Position numbers and translations under genes: made by a program. Shown here piece after piece: positions 1-9,490 of a stretch of DNA of 64,000 nt; within the stretch, counting starts at the first letter, position 1, and each line of letters begins with the position of its first letter. Under the pieces are notes generated by a model. The model was not told the origin of the DNA. It saw nothing but the letters and a program-made list of their open reading frames with translations, and made no database searches. The DNA is from Aquirufa aurantiipilula (GTDB taxonomy: Bacteria > Bacteroidota > Bacteroidia > Cytophagales > Spirosomataceae), in assembly GCF_019923745.1 (NCBI RefSeq), contig NZ_JAANOG010000003.1, positions 298,913 through 362,912 on the forward strand, written 5' to 3'.

Positions 1-915
1 GGATTTCTTCCCAAAATAGGCAGCCGACAAATACGCGGATTGTAAATTAGAAGACGCTCGGTCCAAATAACCATTAGAAACTACACGGGATAATCGACCA
101 TCAATAGTCCATTTCCCAGCCAACAAACCCGTTCCCAATTTCAAGGTAGTCTTTAATGTTCCAAATGATCCTCCAGAAGCATTCAATTCGGCATAAGGAT
201 CTTTTTCAAAACTATTGGTCTGCATGTTGACTGATCCTCCAAACGCCCCAGCACCATTGGTGGAGGTTCCAACCCCACGTTGAATTTGTACAGAGGCAAC
301 CGAACTAGCGAAATCAGGCATATTCACCCAATAGGTCCCTTGAGATTCAGAATCATTGACTGGAATTCCATTGATGGTCACATTGACACGAGTAGCATCC
401 GAACCACGAATACGAATTCCCGTGTATCCAACTCCAGCCCCTGCATCAGATGTGGTCACGATAGAAGGGGTGAAATTTAGCAATACAGGCATATCTTGGC
501 CTAAATTTGACTTCGCCAATTCTTTTGCCCCAACATTCGTGTAAGCCATAGCCGAATTTTCATCCGCTCGAGTGGCCTTAACAATCACTTCATCATTTAA
601 AAAAGAAGATTTCTTCAATTGAATATTGACCGATTTTTCTGATGAATTTAATACCCTAGTTTGGGTTTCAAATCCGACAAAATGAACCGAAATACTCACA
701 GAAGATTGCGTGCTAGTTAATACAAAATGCCCCTTACTATCCGTAACGGTTCCTCGCTGACTATCTTTTAACTGAATACTTGCCCCCCAAAGAGCTTGGG
801 TGTTTTCTTGGTCTACGACCGTCCCTTCCCATCGGAAGGTTTTCTGCGCCCAAACTGGTGCAGCCATCATGGCGATTACTACAATAAGAAAAAACGTTGT
901 CGTTATCTTTTTCAT
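1..915 (-). CDS. TonB-dependent receptor, N-terminal 305 codons (runs off the left edge)
   Basis: Outer-membrane active transporter, probably for thiamine or a precursor. The frame opens at an ATG at 913-915 and stays open to base 1, so the barrel is missing. A signal peptide ends near Ala23 (PVWAQ). A carboxypeptidase-D-like repeat domain follows (about residues 26-105, with GTVTDSKGHFVL), then a plug domain with PVLLNFTPSIVTTSDAGAG, IRIRGSDATRVNVTINGIPVND and the QIQRGVGTSTNGAGAFGGSVN segment. That order is the standard Bacteroidota TonB receptor layout. No TonB box is assigned. A TPP riboswitch lies about 100 bases upstream in the same direction and is the reason for proposing thiamine as substrate. 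The family call is firm; the substrate is inference from regulation. Confidence 0.9.
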   Translation of the reverse strand, partial: MKKITTTFFLIVVIAMMAAPVWAQKTFRWEGTVVDQENTQALWGASIQLKDSQRGTVTDSKGHFVLTSTQSSVSISVHFVGFETQTRVLNSSEKSVNIQLKKSSFLNDEVIVKATRADENSAMAYTNVGAKELAKSNLGQDMPVLLNFTPSIVTTSDAGAGVGYTGIRIRGSDATRVNVTINGIPVNDSESQGTYWVNMPDFASSVASVQIQRGVGTSTNGAGAFGGSVNMQTNSFEKDPYAELNASGGSFGTLKTTLKLGTGLLAGKWTIDGRLSRVVSNGYLDRASSNLQSAYLSAAYFGKKS

Positions 916-1017
916 TTTTTGAAAAGTTTAACAACAGGTAAAGGAGTCAAATCCTGTCTGATTTAACATGCAACCCTTACATCGATGATTTTTTTGAGTT
1001 TTCAGCGCTAAAAACTC

Positions 1018-1100
1018 GACAAAATCCCTTCGTCGGTACTAACCGAATCAGGTTCAATGGGTATAATCTCAGCCCAAAAAATTGGGCACCCCTTTTTGTG
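1018..1100 (-). promoter_or_regulatory. TPP (thiamine pyrophosphate) riboswitch
   Basis: Read on the minus strand, the conserved THI-box pieces appear in order: GGGGTGCCC (1092-1084), GGGCTGAGATTATACCC, then TGAACCTGAT, GGTTAGTACCG and CGAAGGGA (ending near 1023). ACAAAA and TTTTGT at the two ends can form the closing P1 stem. These are the pyrimidine- and pyrophosphate-binding arms of the TPP aptamer. It sits between a minus-strand promoter and the TonB receptor. Downstream, a hairpin GAGTTTT/AAAACTC (about 1013-992) is followed by A's rather than T's, so I cannot say whether control is at termination or translation. Confidence 0.95.
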
Positions 1101-1106
1101 GATGCA

Positions 1107-1135
1107 CAAAGATACAAAAATTCCTACCTTTGCAA
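1107..1135 (-). promoter_or_regulatory. Promoter of the riboswitch/TonB receptor transcript
   Basis: On the minus strand TTG (1135-1133), 18 bases, then TATCTTTG (1114-1107) match the Bacteroidota -33/-7 consensus. Predicted start of transcription is near 1100, just before the riboswitch aptamer. Confidence 0.7.
1125..1132 (+). promoter_or_regulatory. -7 element of the mfd promoter
   Basis: TACCTTTG fits TAnnTTTG, about 42 bases before the mfd ATG. No well-spaced TTG partner is visible. The element lies inside the spacer of the opposite-strand receptor promoter, so the two divergent promoters overlap. Confidence 0.5.
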
Positions 1136-1173
1136 GCCCTAAGAAAAATTTGGCTGCCCTGATTCGGTAGATT

Positions 1174-4100
1174 ATGATTGTAAAAGATTTTATTGCCCAC
1201 TACCAACACGATGGAATTATTCAAACCCTTTCCTCGCAGATTCATCATGCCCAAAAAGGGAGCAAATTTCACATAAAAGGCCTATCTGGCTCTTTAGATG
1301 CCATTATTATGGCGGCCACCAAGCAAGAAAAAAGGCCTTATCTTTTGATATGTGAAGAAAAAGAAGAGGCCCATTATTTGCTCAATGACTTACAAGCTTT
1401 GGTGGGTGATGCGGAAGTTCTTCTATTTCCCATGTCACATAAAAAACCTTATGAATGGGAAGAAATAGATAATGCCAATGTGTTAATGCGGGCTGAAGTA
1501 CTGAATGTCCTGAGTAATTTATCTTCCAAAGACACCTACATTGTTACGTATCCAGAAGCGTTAAGTGAAAAAGTCATCAATCGAAAATCCCTCGTTAAGA
1601 ATACCCTTTCTATCCGTGTAGGTGATAAAATTGACCCGAATTTTGTAGCTGAAACATTGAATGAATATGATTTTGAGCGAACCGATTTTGTCTATGAAGC
1701 AGGCCAATATTCCGTTCGTGGAGGAATTTTAGATGTATTTTCTTATGCAACAGAATTCCCTTATCGCCTTGATTTTTTTGGAAATGAGGTAGATAGTATA
1801 CGGACCTTTCATCCAGAAACCCAACTTTCCATTCAGTCGGTTTCAGCCATGCACCTCATCCCTGATGTGCAAACTAAGCTCATCCAAGAAAGTAGAGAGA
1901 GCTTTTTGAGTTTCTTCCCAGAAAACAGCATCATTTGGATAAAAGACCATGACATGCTGTTGGAAATTATTCAAAATTATTTCCAAAAAACACATGATGC
2001 TTTTGAAGAACTGAAAAGTCGGGGAAGTGATATTCAAATTATGTCTGACCCTTCCGAGCGCTGGGAGAATAAAAAAGACTTTTTAAAGTCCCTCAACCAT
2101 TTTACCCAAGTGGAATATGGAAAAAGGAACCACCTAAAAAATGCAGAAAGCATTAGCTACGCTTCCAAAAATCCTGGTGCTTTTCACAAGGATTTCGAAC
2201 GTTTAGCAGGTGCTTTGCTCGATAATCAAACGCAGGGGTATCAAAATATCATTTGCTCGGAATCTTCCCGACAATTGGAACGTTTGGAAGTCATTTTCAA
2301 TGAATTAAATACCTCCATTCAATTCAAAAACCTGCAAATTACTCTTCGTGAAGGTTTCATCGATGAGCAAACCAAAATTGCTTTTTACCCAGATCACCAA
2401 CTATTTGACCGTTTCCATCGATTTAAAGAAAAAAACAAATTTTCTAAAAATAAAGCCCTCACATTAAAGGAGTTACGAAGCTTACAAGTAGGGGATTTTG
2501 TCACACACATTGATTATGGAATTGGCCGTTTTGCAGGTTTAAACCTAATAGACACTTCCAATGGAGAACAGGAAGTCATTCGCTTGATTTACCGAGATGA
2601 TGACGTCCTCTCCGTTTCCATCCATGCTTTACATAAAATTTCAAAATATTCTGGAAAAGAAGGTGCTCCTCCTAGTATGTCCAAATTGGGTTCTCCTGAT
2701 TGGGACAACAAAAAATCGAGAGTCAAAAAGCAGGTAAAAGATATTGCCAAGGAGTTAATTGCCTTGTATGCCAAAAGAAAATCTGCTCCCGGCTTCGCAT
2801 TTTCACCCGACACCTATTTACAAGCTGAATTAGAATCTTCTTTTCTGTACGAAGATACCCCTGACCAAGCCAAAGCGACACAGGATGTCAAGGCCGACAT
2901 GGAAAAACCTCATCCGATGGATCGATTGGTGTGTGGCGACGTAGGTTTTGGTAAAACAGAAATTGCGGTTAGAGCAGCTTTCAAAGCCGTGGCAGACTCT
3001 AAGCAAGTAGCCGTTCTTGTGCCAACGACCGTTTTGGCCATGCAACATTTCAGAACTTTTCATGACCGTTTAGCCGCTTTTCCTTGCAAAGTGGAATACA
3101 TCAATCGATTTAAATCACCCAAACAAATTAAAGAGACGCTTGATCGAGTGGCCAAAGGTGTAACTGATATTTTAATAGGCACACACCGATTGGTCAATAA
3201 AGATGTCGTTTTCAAAAACTTGGGATTGATGATCATTGATGAGGAACAGAAATTTGGGGTGAAGGTCAAAGATCGATTAAAAGAAATGCGAGTGGATGTA
3301 GATGTCTTGACTTTGACAGCCACACCGATTCCTAGGACCTTACACTTTTCTCTCATGGGGGCGAGGGATTTATCCATTATTGCTACCCCACCACCCAATC
3401 GTCAGCCTGTTGAAACCAAATTAGTGGTATTAAACGATGAACTTTTGCGAGATGGAATTAGAGAAGAGTTAGCAAGAAACGGACAGGTCTTTGTGGTCTA
3501 CAACCGCATTGGCGAATTGGAAAGTATTGCGAACCGAATTTTACGATTGGTTCCAGATGCCAAAATTGCCGTGGCACACGGACAAATGGACGGGGACAAA
3601 CTTGAAAAAATCATGCTGGGGTTCATTGAGGGGCATTTCGATGTATTGGTAGCGACGAATATCATTGAATCAGGCTTGGATATACCCAATGCAAATACCA
3701 TTTTCATCATCAATGCCAATAATTTTGGGTTATCGGATTTACACCAAATGCGAGGCCGTGTGGGTAGATCCAATAAAAAGGCTTATTGCTATTTGGTTAC
3801 ACCATCCTTGGCTAATTTGACTAGCGATGCACGTAAAAGATTAAGTGCCTTAGAGGAATTCTCCGACCTAGGAGATGGAATTAAAGTGGCCATGCGCGAT
3901 TTGGACATTCGTGGAGCAGGGAACCTTTTAGGAGCTGAACAAAGTGGATTCATTAATGATTTAGGCTATGATATGTACCACAAAATCCTAGATGAAGCCG
4001 TTCAGGAATTAAAAGAGAATGAATTTAAAGCCCTGTTTGAAGCAGATTTACATGAAGTAGCAGATACCTTGAAAGTAGATTGCCAAATTGAAACAGATTT

Positions 4101-4524
4101 ACGGGTTTTGATTCCTGATACCTATGTACAAAGTATTTCAGAAAGATTGGCTCTTTATACTCGATTGGATGAAATTGATCATGAAGAAGATTTAAACAAA
4201 TTCATTCAAGAAATTGAGGATCGTTTTGGCAAATTACCTCAAGAAGTGAGCGACATGATTGAACTCGTGAAATGTCGCTGGAAAGCACAAGTTTTAGGAA
4301 TTGAAAAAATACTGCTAAAAAACAATATCCTTAAACTTCATTTCGTTTCATCAGAGACGCATCAAAAACATGCTAGTTCCATTGTTTTGAAGGTTATCAA
4401 CTTTGTTAATTCTCGAAAAGGACAGTGTCAACTCAGAGAAAAAGCCAACAAATTGATTCTTCAAGTTGACCGAATCAGTAGTATTGAAGAATTAAATACT
4501 ATTTTAGTGGATATTTTAGGCTAG
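1174..4524 (+). CDS. mfd: Transcription-repair coupling factor Mfd
   Basis: A DNA translocase that removes RNA polymerase stalled at lesions and recruits UvrA. At 1116 residues it has the usual full length. The N-terminal UvrB-like module comes first, then the CarD-like RNA-polymerase-interacting domain (VGDFVTHIDYGIGRF). The RecG-like motor has Walker A GDVGFGKTE near residue 588, DEEQ near 689, TATPIPRTL, and the C-terminal helicase motifs ATNIIESGLDIPNAN and QMRGRVGRS. A TRCF C-terminal domain closes the protein. It is divergent from the TonB receptor, with gldJ-like 63 bases downstream under its own promoter. The ATG at 1174 follows a promoter -7 element and needs no adjustment. Confidence 0.97.
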   Translation: MIVKDFIAHYQHDGIIQTLSSQIHHAQKGSKFHIKGLSGSLDAIIMAATKQEKRPYLLICEEKEEAHYLLNDLQALVGDAEVLLFPMSHKKPYEWEEIDNANVLMRAEVLNVLSNLSSKDTYIVTYPEALSEKVINRKSLVKNTLSIRVGDKIDPNFVAETLNEYDFERTDFVYEAGQYSVRGGILDVFSYATEFPYRLDFFGNEVDSIRTFHPETQLSIQSVSAMHLIPDVQTKLIQESRESFLSFFPENSIIWIKDHDMLLEIIQNYFQKTHDAFEELKSRGSDIQIMSDPSERWENKKDFLKSLNHFTQVEYGKRNHLKNAESISYASKNPGAFHKDFERLAGALLDNQTQGYQNIICSESSRQLERLEVIFNELNTSIQFKNLQITLREGFIDEQTKIAFYPDHQLFDRFHRFKEKNKFSKNKALTLKELRSLQVGDFVTHIDYGIGRFAGLNLIDTSNGEQEVIRLIYRDDDVLSVSIHALHKISKYSGKEGAPPSMSKLGSPDWDNKKSRVKKQVKDIAKELIALYAKRKSAPGFAFSPDTYLQAELESSFLYEDTPDQAKATQDVKADMEKPHPMDRLVCGDVGFGKTEIAVRAAFKAVADSKQVAVLVPTTVLAMQHFRTFHDRLAAFPCKVEYINRFKSPKQIKETLDRVAKGVTDILIGTHRLVNKDVVFKNLGLMIIDEEQKFGVKVKDRLKEMRVDVDVLTLTATPIPRTLHFSLMGARDLSIIATPPPNRQPVETKLVVLNDELLRDGIREELARNGQVFVVYNRIGELESIANRILRLVPDAKIAVAHGQMDGDKLEKIMLGFIEGHFDVLVATNIIESGLDIPNANTIFIINANNFGLSDLHQMRGRVGRSNKKAYCYLVTPSLANLTSDARKRLSALEEFSDLGDGIKVAMRDLDIRGAGNLLGAEQSGFINDLGYDMYHKILDEAVQELKENEFKALFEADLHEVADTLKVDCQIETDLRVLIPDTYVQSISERLALYTRLDEIDHEEDLNKFIQEIEDRFGKLPQEVSDMIELVKCRWKAQVLGIEKILLKNNILKLHFVSSETHQKHASSIVLKVINFVNSRKGQCQLREKANKLILQVDRISSIEELNTILVDILG

Positions 4525-4525
4525 T

Positions 4526-4557
4526 TTTGAGCTTATTAATTGAATTTTATACCTTTG
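4526..4557 (+). promoter_or_regulatory. Promoter of the gldJ-like gene
   Basis: TTTG (4526-4529), 20 bases, TACCTTTG (4550-4557): a complete -33/-7 pair ending 30 bases before the ATG at 4588. The -33 box begins two bases after the mfd stop codon. Confidence 0.75.
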
Positions 4558-4587
4558 CTTTTCAAATTCTTACGATAAAAGATATCA

Positions 4588-5847
4588 ATGATTGCTAAAT
4601 TGAAAATTGTAATGGGGATTTGTGCTAGTGTGTTTCTCTTGACATCATGTCCAAGTGGAATCAAATCTGGCGTAAAACCTAGCAGTGTAAATATCGGTTC
4701 TAAATCCTCTGCTACAGGAGTTTCCTACAACCAAAAAGGTGGATTTCAGGTAGATAAAAAATTCAACGGCCAATTAACTGGCCCGAATTTGGTATTTATT
4801 GAAGGTGGCCGTTTCACAATGGGCTCTTTAGAAGAGGATGTATTAGGCATGCATGACAACGTGGAAAGAACTGTATCTGTACAGTCCTTTTACATGGACG
4901 AAACAGAAATCGCCAACGTGCATTATTTAGAATATTTATATTCGGTTCAAAAGGACTCTACTCAAGATTTTTACGAATCTGCATTACCAGATACGACTGT
5001 TTGGAAAAACGATTTAGCATTTAATGATCCTTATGTGGAACAATATTTGCGTTTCCCAGGCTTCCGTATGTATCCAGTAGTGGGTACTTCGTGGAAACAA
5101 GTAAACGACTATTGTGTATGGAGAACTGCGGTTGTAAACCAACAATTGGCAGGTGGAGATAAAGTAAAAGAAAAGAAACCTAAAAAAGGAGCTGCTACCA
5201 CAGGTACTGCCGCTACTGCAGCCACGACAAGAACCAACACTACGGCTCGCTTAACCATTGAATCAGGTCGAGTATTGCCTTCTTACCGACTTCCAACCGA
5301 AGCGGAATGGGAATATGCAGCTAAGGCCATGATTGGTACACAGCAAGAAGACGAAAACCAAATTAACCAACGTATTTATCCATGGGATGGCCCTTCTTTA
5401 CGTCAGTCACAAGGAAAAGCGAGAGGAACCATGTTGGCTAACTTTAAGCGTGGACGCGGTGACTACGCAGGTATTGCTGGTAAATCGAATGACGGTGCTA
5501 TCATTACTACAGAAGTATACAAATACCCACCAAATGATTTTGGTTTATATCAAATGGCAGGAAACGTAAATGAGTGGGTACAAGATTTATACCGTCCTCT
5601 TTCCTTTCAAGACTTTAATGACTTGAACCCTGTTCGTAGAAACGAAAAATTAGATAAGGCTAGTCGCTATGACAGCAAAAACAATAACTCATTAATTGAC
5701 AACAAAGTTCGTGTTTATAAAGGTGGATCTTGGTCAGATGTGGCTTATTGGTTAGCGCCGGGTACTCGTCGTTATTTGGATGAAGATTCAGCTACTGCGA
5801 CTATCGGATTCCGTTGTGCTATGATTTCCGCAGGAACGAACAAATAA
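4588..5847 (+). CDS. gldJ: GldJ-like gliding motility / type IX secretion lipoprotein (FGE-sulfatase fold)
   Basis: A 419-residue lipoprotein: basic start, hydrophobic stretch and lipobox LLTSC with the acylated Cys at residue 21. The rest is a formylglycine-generating-enzyme/SUMF1 fold, with FIEGGRFTMGS at the start, YRLPTEAEWEYAAKAM in the middle, YQMAGNVNEWVQDLY, then VYKGGSWSDVAYW and TIGFRCAM at the end. An alanine/threonine-rich insert (about residues 190-220) interrupts the fold. GldJ and GldK share this architecture and act with the type IX secretion and gliding machinery. No other gld or por gene is present in the window. GldJ is preferred because GldK normally sits with gldLMN, but Flavobacterium GldJ is longer. 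An unrelated SUMF1-like lipoprotein cannot be excluded. Confidence 0.65.
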   Translation: MIAKLKIVMGICASVFLLTSCPSGIKSGVKPSSVNIGSKSSATGVSYNQKGGFQVDKKFNGQLTGPNLVFIEGGRFTMGSLEEDVLGMHDNVERTVSVQSFYMDETEIANVHYLEYLYSVQKDSTQDFYESALPDTTVWKNDLAFNDPYVEQYLRFPGFRMYPVVGTSWKQVNDYCVWRTAVVNQQLAGGDKVKEKKPKKGAATTGTAATAATTRTNTTARLTIESGRVLPSYRLPTEAEWEYAAKAMIGTQQEDENQINQRIYPWDGPSLRQSQGKARGTMLANFKRGRGDYAGIAGKSNDGAIITTEVYKYPPNDFGLYQMAGNVNEWVQDLYRPLSFQDFNDLNPVRRNEKLDKASRYDSKNNNSLIDNKVRVYKGGSWSDVAYWLAPGTRRYLDEDSATATIGFRCAMISAGTNK

Positions 5848-5858
5848 TATTTTCCCAT

Positions 5859-6539
5859 TTATTGCAAAGCCGCCAGAGCTAAAAAAGACACTTGTCTAGC
5901 TCCGGCGGTTTTTATTTTTTGTCCCAATGCCAGCATCGTGGCTCCAGTGGTCAAGGTATCATCCACAATCAATACATGTTTTCCTTGGATAAGGGATGGA
6001 TTAATAACCTGAAATACCTCTTCCAATACTTGAAAACGTTCTTGCCGATTTTGATGAATCAATGTTTGACTATTCTTGATTCGTTCTATACCTCCCCAAA
6101 TGATTGGAATTTGAGTACTTGAAGAAATTCCTTCGGCGATGCATTGGGCTTGATTATATCCTCGATCGCGCGCTCTTTGAGCATGCATTGGAATAGGGAG
6201 AATTAGATCGTAAGTGAAAGGCCAATTGTACTTATTTAATTCTGAGCCACACCAAACCCCAAGAAATCTTCCTACATCTTGGGCTCCTTTGTATTTAATT
6301 TGATGCATTAAGTGCTGAACGCGCCCTCCCTCAGAAAATAAAAAGAAACAATGTGCATCCTGATAATCCATCCAACCGTCGAATTTCAGACTGAGCCAAT
6401 TGGGCTTTGGAAGGAATAAACCGGGCCTTGGGAGCTCTAATCGACACCTACTACATAGTATTTCCTCTGATTCTAAAAGGGTCATGGAACACCCAAAACA
6501 AACTTCCGGGTAAAGCAATTGTAAAATGCGCTTAAACAT
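5859..6539 (-). CDS. comF: ComF family phosphoribosyltransferase-like protein
   Basis: ComF-type protein of 226 residues, the usual length for the family, linked in other bacteria to uptake or processing of transforming DNA. The N-terminal four-Cys zinc site is visible as CFGCSM and CSRCR (about residues 15-33). A type I phosphoribosyltransferase domain follows: LILPIPMHAQRARDRGYNQAQ, then the PRPP-loop sequence VLIVDDTLTTGATM near residues 191-204. It converges on the gldJ-like gene with 11 bases between stop codons, so the strong hairpin that should end the gldJ transcript lies inside the comF 3' coding end. The biochemical role of ComF is not settled, and no other competence genes are seen here. 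Confidence 0.9.
   Translation of the reverse strand: MFKRILQLLYPEVCFGCSMTLLESEEILCSRCRLELPRPGLFLPKPNWLSLKFDGWMDYQDAHCFFLFSEGGRVQHLMHQIKYKGAQDVGRFLGVWCGSELNKYNWPFTYDLILPIPMHAQRARDRGYNQAQCIAEGISSSTQIPIIWGGIERIKNSQTLIHQNRQERFQVLEEVFQVINPSLIQGKHVLIVDDTLTTGATMLALGQKIKTAGARQVSFLALAALQ
5870..5919 (+). terminator. Terminator of the gldJ-like gene, inside the comF 3' end
   Basis: CCGCC-A-GAGCTA (5870-5881) pairs with TAGCTC-C-GGCGG (5897-5908), with a small nested GACA/TGTC hairpin, followed by a T-rich run (5909-5919). It lies wholly within comF codons on the opposite strand. Confidence 0.75.
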
Positions 6540-6550
6540 TTGAAAAAAGT

Positions 6551-6580
6551 TTTGTATTTAATTAAGATTCAGTAATTTTG
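6551..6580 (+). promoter_or_regulatory. Promoter of fusA
   Basis: TTTG (6551-6554), 18 bases, TAATTTTG (6573-6580). Transcription would begin near 6587, leaving a 5' leader of about 100 bases before the fusA ATG. Confidence 0.75.
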
Positions 6581-6687
6581 CACCCCTAAATAAGAACCTA
6601 AAGTTTACATGCTAAAACCATGTAGTTCAAGTTCTTGATAATCTTAGAGAAGAGTAAAAACACTTATATCATAATTAACCTTTAAAA

Positions 6688-8781
6688 ATGGCACGCGATT
6701 TAAAATTCACTAGAAACATCGGTATTGCTGCGCACATTGACGCTGGTAAAACCACCACGACGGAACGTATCCTGTATTACGCAGGTGTGAGTCACAAAAT
6801 TGGTGAGGTACACGATGGTGCGGCAACCATGGACTGGATGGAGCAAGAGCAGGAGCGTGGAATCACGATTACTTCTGCAGCAACTACTGTAAACTGGAAA
6901 TACCGTAACGAAGATTACCATGTTAACATCATTGATACACCAGGTCACGTTGACTTTACTGTAGAGGTAAACCGTTCCCTACGTGTATTAGATGGTCTAG
7001 TTTTCTTGTTTTCAGCGGTAGACGGTGTTGAGCCACAGTCAGAAACTAACTGGCGTTTAGCGAACAATTACAACGTTGCTCGTATTGGTTTCGTAAACAA
7101 AATGGACCGTTCTGGTGCTGATTTCTTAAACGTGTGTAAGCAAGTAAAAGAAATGTTGGGTAGCTACGCAGTACCATTGCAATTACCTATCGGTGCTGAA
7201 GAGCATTTCGAAGGAGTAGTTGATTTGGTGAACTTCCGTGGTATCAAGTGGAACGAAGCAGACAAAGGAATGACATTCACTGAGGTACCTATCCCAGATG
7301 ATATGTTAGAAGAGGCGACTGAATATCGTGAGAAATTATTAGAAGCAGTAGCTGAGTTTGACGAGACTTTGATGGAGAAATACTTCGAAGATCCTAACTC
7401 AATCACTGAAGATGAAATTTTAGCTGCTTTACGTGCCGCTACTATTTCTATGAAAATCGTTCCAATGCTTTGTGGTTCTTCTTTCAAAAACAAAGGAGTG
7501 CAGACTATGTTGGATTATGTAATGGCTATTTTGCCATCACCGATGGACAAAGAAGGTGTAAAAGGAACAAACCCAGATACAGGAGAAGAAATTCTTAGAA
7601 AACCATCTGAGTCTGAGCCATTTGCTGCTTTAGCATTTAAAATTGCAACTGACCCTTACGTAGGTCGTTTATGTTTTATTCGTGCATACTCTGGTGGATT
7701 GGATTCTGGTTCTTATGTTTTGAACAACCGTTCAGGAAATAAGGAGCGTATCTCTCGTATCTTCCAAATGCACGCTAACAAGCAAAATTCTATTGAGCGC
7801 TTAGGTGCTGGTGATATTGGTGCCGTAGTTGGATTTAAAGACATCAAAACTGGTGATACTTTATCTGATGAGAAACACCCAATCATTTTAGAAGCAATGG
7901 ATTTCCCAGAGCCAGTTATTGGATATGCTATTGAGCCTAAGAAAACAGCTGATGCTGATAACTTCTCAAAAGCAATCACAAAATTGATCGAGGAAGACCC
8001 AACTTTACAAGTAGAATCTAACGAAGAGACTGGTCAAACCATCATCAAAGGTATGGGTGAGCTTCACTTAGAGATTATCATTGACCGTATGCGTCGTGAA
8101 TTCAAAGTTGAAGTTAACCAAGGTGCGCCTCAAGTGGCTTACAAAGAGTCTTTAACTAAGACAACTGAGCACCGTGAGGTTTACAAAAAACAATCAGGTG
8201 GTCGTGGTAAATTTGCTGATATCGTATTTGAAATCGGACCAAGAGAAGATGATAAACCTGGTTTAGAATTTGTAAACAATATCGTGGGTGGTGTTATTCC
8301 TCGTGAATTCATCCCTGCAGTTCAGAAAGGTTTTGAAGAAGCAATGAAAACAGGTGCTTTAGCTGGTTATCCTATGGATTCCATGAAAGTACGTTTGTTC
8401 CATGGTTCTTACCATGATGTCGATTCAGATTCATTATCTTTTGAATTAGCAGCTCGTATGGGTTACAAAGAAGCAGCGAAAAGTGCAGGTGCTAAATTAA
8501 TGGAACCTATCATGGCTGTTGACGTAGTTACTCCAGATGAGTATACTGGACCTATCACAGGTGACTTAAACCGTCGTCGTGGTATCATGAAAGGTATGGA
8601 TTCTCGTCAAGGTGCTGTTATCTTAAAAGCTGATGTGCCTTTATCAGAATTATTCGGATATGTTACAGATTTACGTACAATGTCTTCTGGACGTGCTACT
8701 GCATCTTTAACTTTCTCTCACTACGAATTTGTTCCGCAAAACATTGCTGACGAAGTAGTTAAGAAAGCGAAAGGATTGTAA
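6688..8781 (+). CDS. fusA: Elongation factor G
   Basis: Ribosomal translocase GTPase, 697 residues, full length. The G1 motif [12 protein letters not shown] (residues 15-26), the switch region [11 protein letters not shown]3 DTPGH, and G4 NKMD are all in place, followed by the domain II-V sequences ending in the [15 protein letters not shown] segment. Codon use is strongly biased (CGT for Arg, GGT for Gly) compared with neighbours, as expected for a highly expressed gene. It stands alone, with its own -33/-7 promoter and a strong terminator, rather than in a str operon with rpsL, rpsG and tuf; tuf is 42 kb away in this window. Confidence 0.98.
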   Translation: MARDLKFTRNIGIAAHIDAGKTTTTERILYYAGVSHKIGEVHDGAATMDWMEQEQERGITITSAATTVNWKYRNEDYHVNIIDTPGHVDFTVEVNRSLRVLDGLVFLFSAVDGVEPQSETNWRLANNYNVARIGFVNKMDRSGADFLNVCKQVKEMLGSYAVPLQLPIGAEEHFEGVVDLVNFRGIKWNEADKGMTFTEVPIPDDMLEEATEYREKLLEAVAEFDETLMEKYFEDPNSITEDEILAALRAATISMKIVPMLCGSSFKNKGVQTMLDYVMAILPSPMDKEGVKGTNPDTGEEILRKPSESEPFAALAFKIATDPYVGRLCFIRAYSGGLDSGSYVLNNRSGNKERISRIFQMHANKQNSIERLGAGDIGAVVGFKDIKTGDTLSDEKHPIILEAMDFPEPVIGYAIEPKKTADADNFSKAITKLIEEDPTLQVESNEETGQTIIKGMGELHLEIIIDRMRREFKVEVNQGAPQVAYKESLTKTTEHREVYKKQSGGRGKFADIVFEIGPREDDKPGLEFVNNIVGGVIPREFIPAVQKGFEEAMKTGALAGYPMDSMKVRLFHGSYHDVDSDSLSFELAARMGYKEAAKSAGAKLMEPIMAVDVVTPDEYTGPITGDLNRRRGIMKGMDSRQGAVILKADVPLSELFGYVTDLRTMSSGRATASLTFSHYEFVPQNIADEVVKKAKGL

Positions 8782-8803
8782 TATCCAATCAATATAAGTA
8801 CAG

Positions 8804-8833
8804 AAAGCCCTCGATTAATCGAGGGCTTTTTTT
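8804..8833 (+). terminator. Intrinsic terminator of fusA
   Basis: AAAGCCCTCGATT is followed directly by its reverse complement AATCGAGGGCTTT and then more T's, starting 22 bases after the fusA stop codon. Confidence 0.9.
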
Positions 8834-8891
8834 ATGCCCCAACATAAGCCTTGCTAGCTCAATGATGTATATTTAGGTCAAAATCCTCCAC

Positions 8892-9467
8892 ATGGCGACA
8901 AGTAAATCGGAAATAATTAAATTCCATTCTTCACAGGAGTGGCGTGAATGGCTTCAAGAGCATCATACAAATTCTGTTGGTATTTGCCTTCAAATCTCTA
9001 AATCAAAGGCCCCAGAACAAACCATTTCATATAAAGAAGCATTGGATGAAGCGCTTTGCTTTGGTTGGATAGATAGTCAAAAATTTCCTTTTGATGAATA
9101 TTACTGGTTACAAAAATTCAGTCCTAGAAAACCTAAAAGCATTTGGTCTAAAATCAATATTCAGCATATAGAGCGATTAACTCAAGCAGGTAAAATGATG
9201 CCTGCTGGAATACAGGTAGTACAGGAGGCCAAAGAGAATGGTCAATGGGAACAGGCTTATGCTGCGCAAAGCGAAATGGTGATTCCTGAAGATTTTCTCC
9301 TTGAATTGAAAAAGAACAAACCTGCAGAACTCTTTTACCAAACCCTCAATCGAACGAATTTATTTGCCATCTACTTCCGACTTCAGTCGGCAAAAAAGCC
9401 AGAAACTAGACAGAAAAGAATGGAACAAATCCTTGAAAAACTGGCTAAAGGAGAGAAGTTTCATTAA
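8892..9467 (+). CDS. YdeI/OmpD-associated family protein
   Basis: A 191-residue cytosolic protein of the YdeI family: an N-terminal part with HSSQEWREWLQEHH, EALDEALCFGWIDSQ and YYWLQKFSPRKPKSIWS, then the family's C-terminal helical segment with PEDFLLELKKNKPAELFYQTL and the repeated lysine/arginine-rich tail (KKPETRQKRMEQILEKLAKGE). The family is named for a proposed link to bacteriocin or peptide protection in enterobacteria, but its function here is unknown. No signal peptide or membrane segment is present. It stands alone between the fusA terminator and a palindromic repeat. A weak TATATTTA just upstream could be a -7 element. The family call is firm; no function should be assumed. Confidence 0.85.
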   Translation: MATSKSEIIKFHSSQEWREWLQEHHTNSVGICLQISKSKAPEQTISYKEALDEALCFGWIDSQKFPFDEYYWLQKFSPRKPKSIWSKINIQHIERLTQAGKMMPAGIQVVQEAKENGQWEQAYAAQSEMVIPEDFLLELKKNKPAELFYQTLNRTNLFAIYFRLQSAKKPETRQKRMEQILEKLAKGEKFH

Positions 9468-9490
9468 GCATTTTTCTCTGCACCTCCCCC

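Noticed and set aside
280..544. Two plus-strand frames inside the TonB receptor gene
   Set aside because: They are opposite-strand shadows of the plug domain, which is conserved on the minus strand.
1069..1272. Minus-strand reading frame of 67 codons across the riboswitch region and the mfd start
   Set aside because: It overlaps the riboswitch and the promoter elements and the mfd coding region, and its sequence has no family features.
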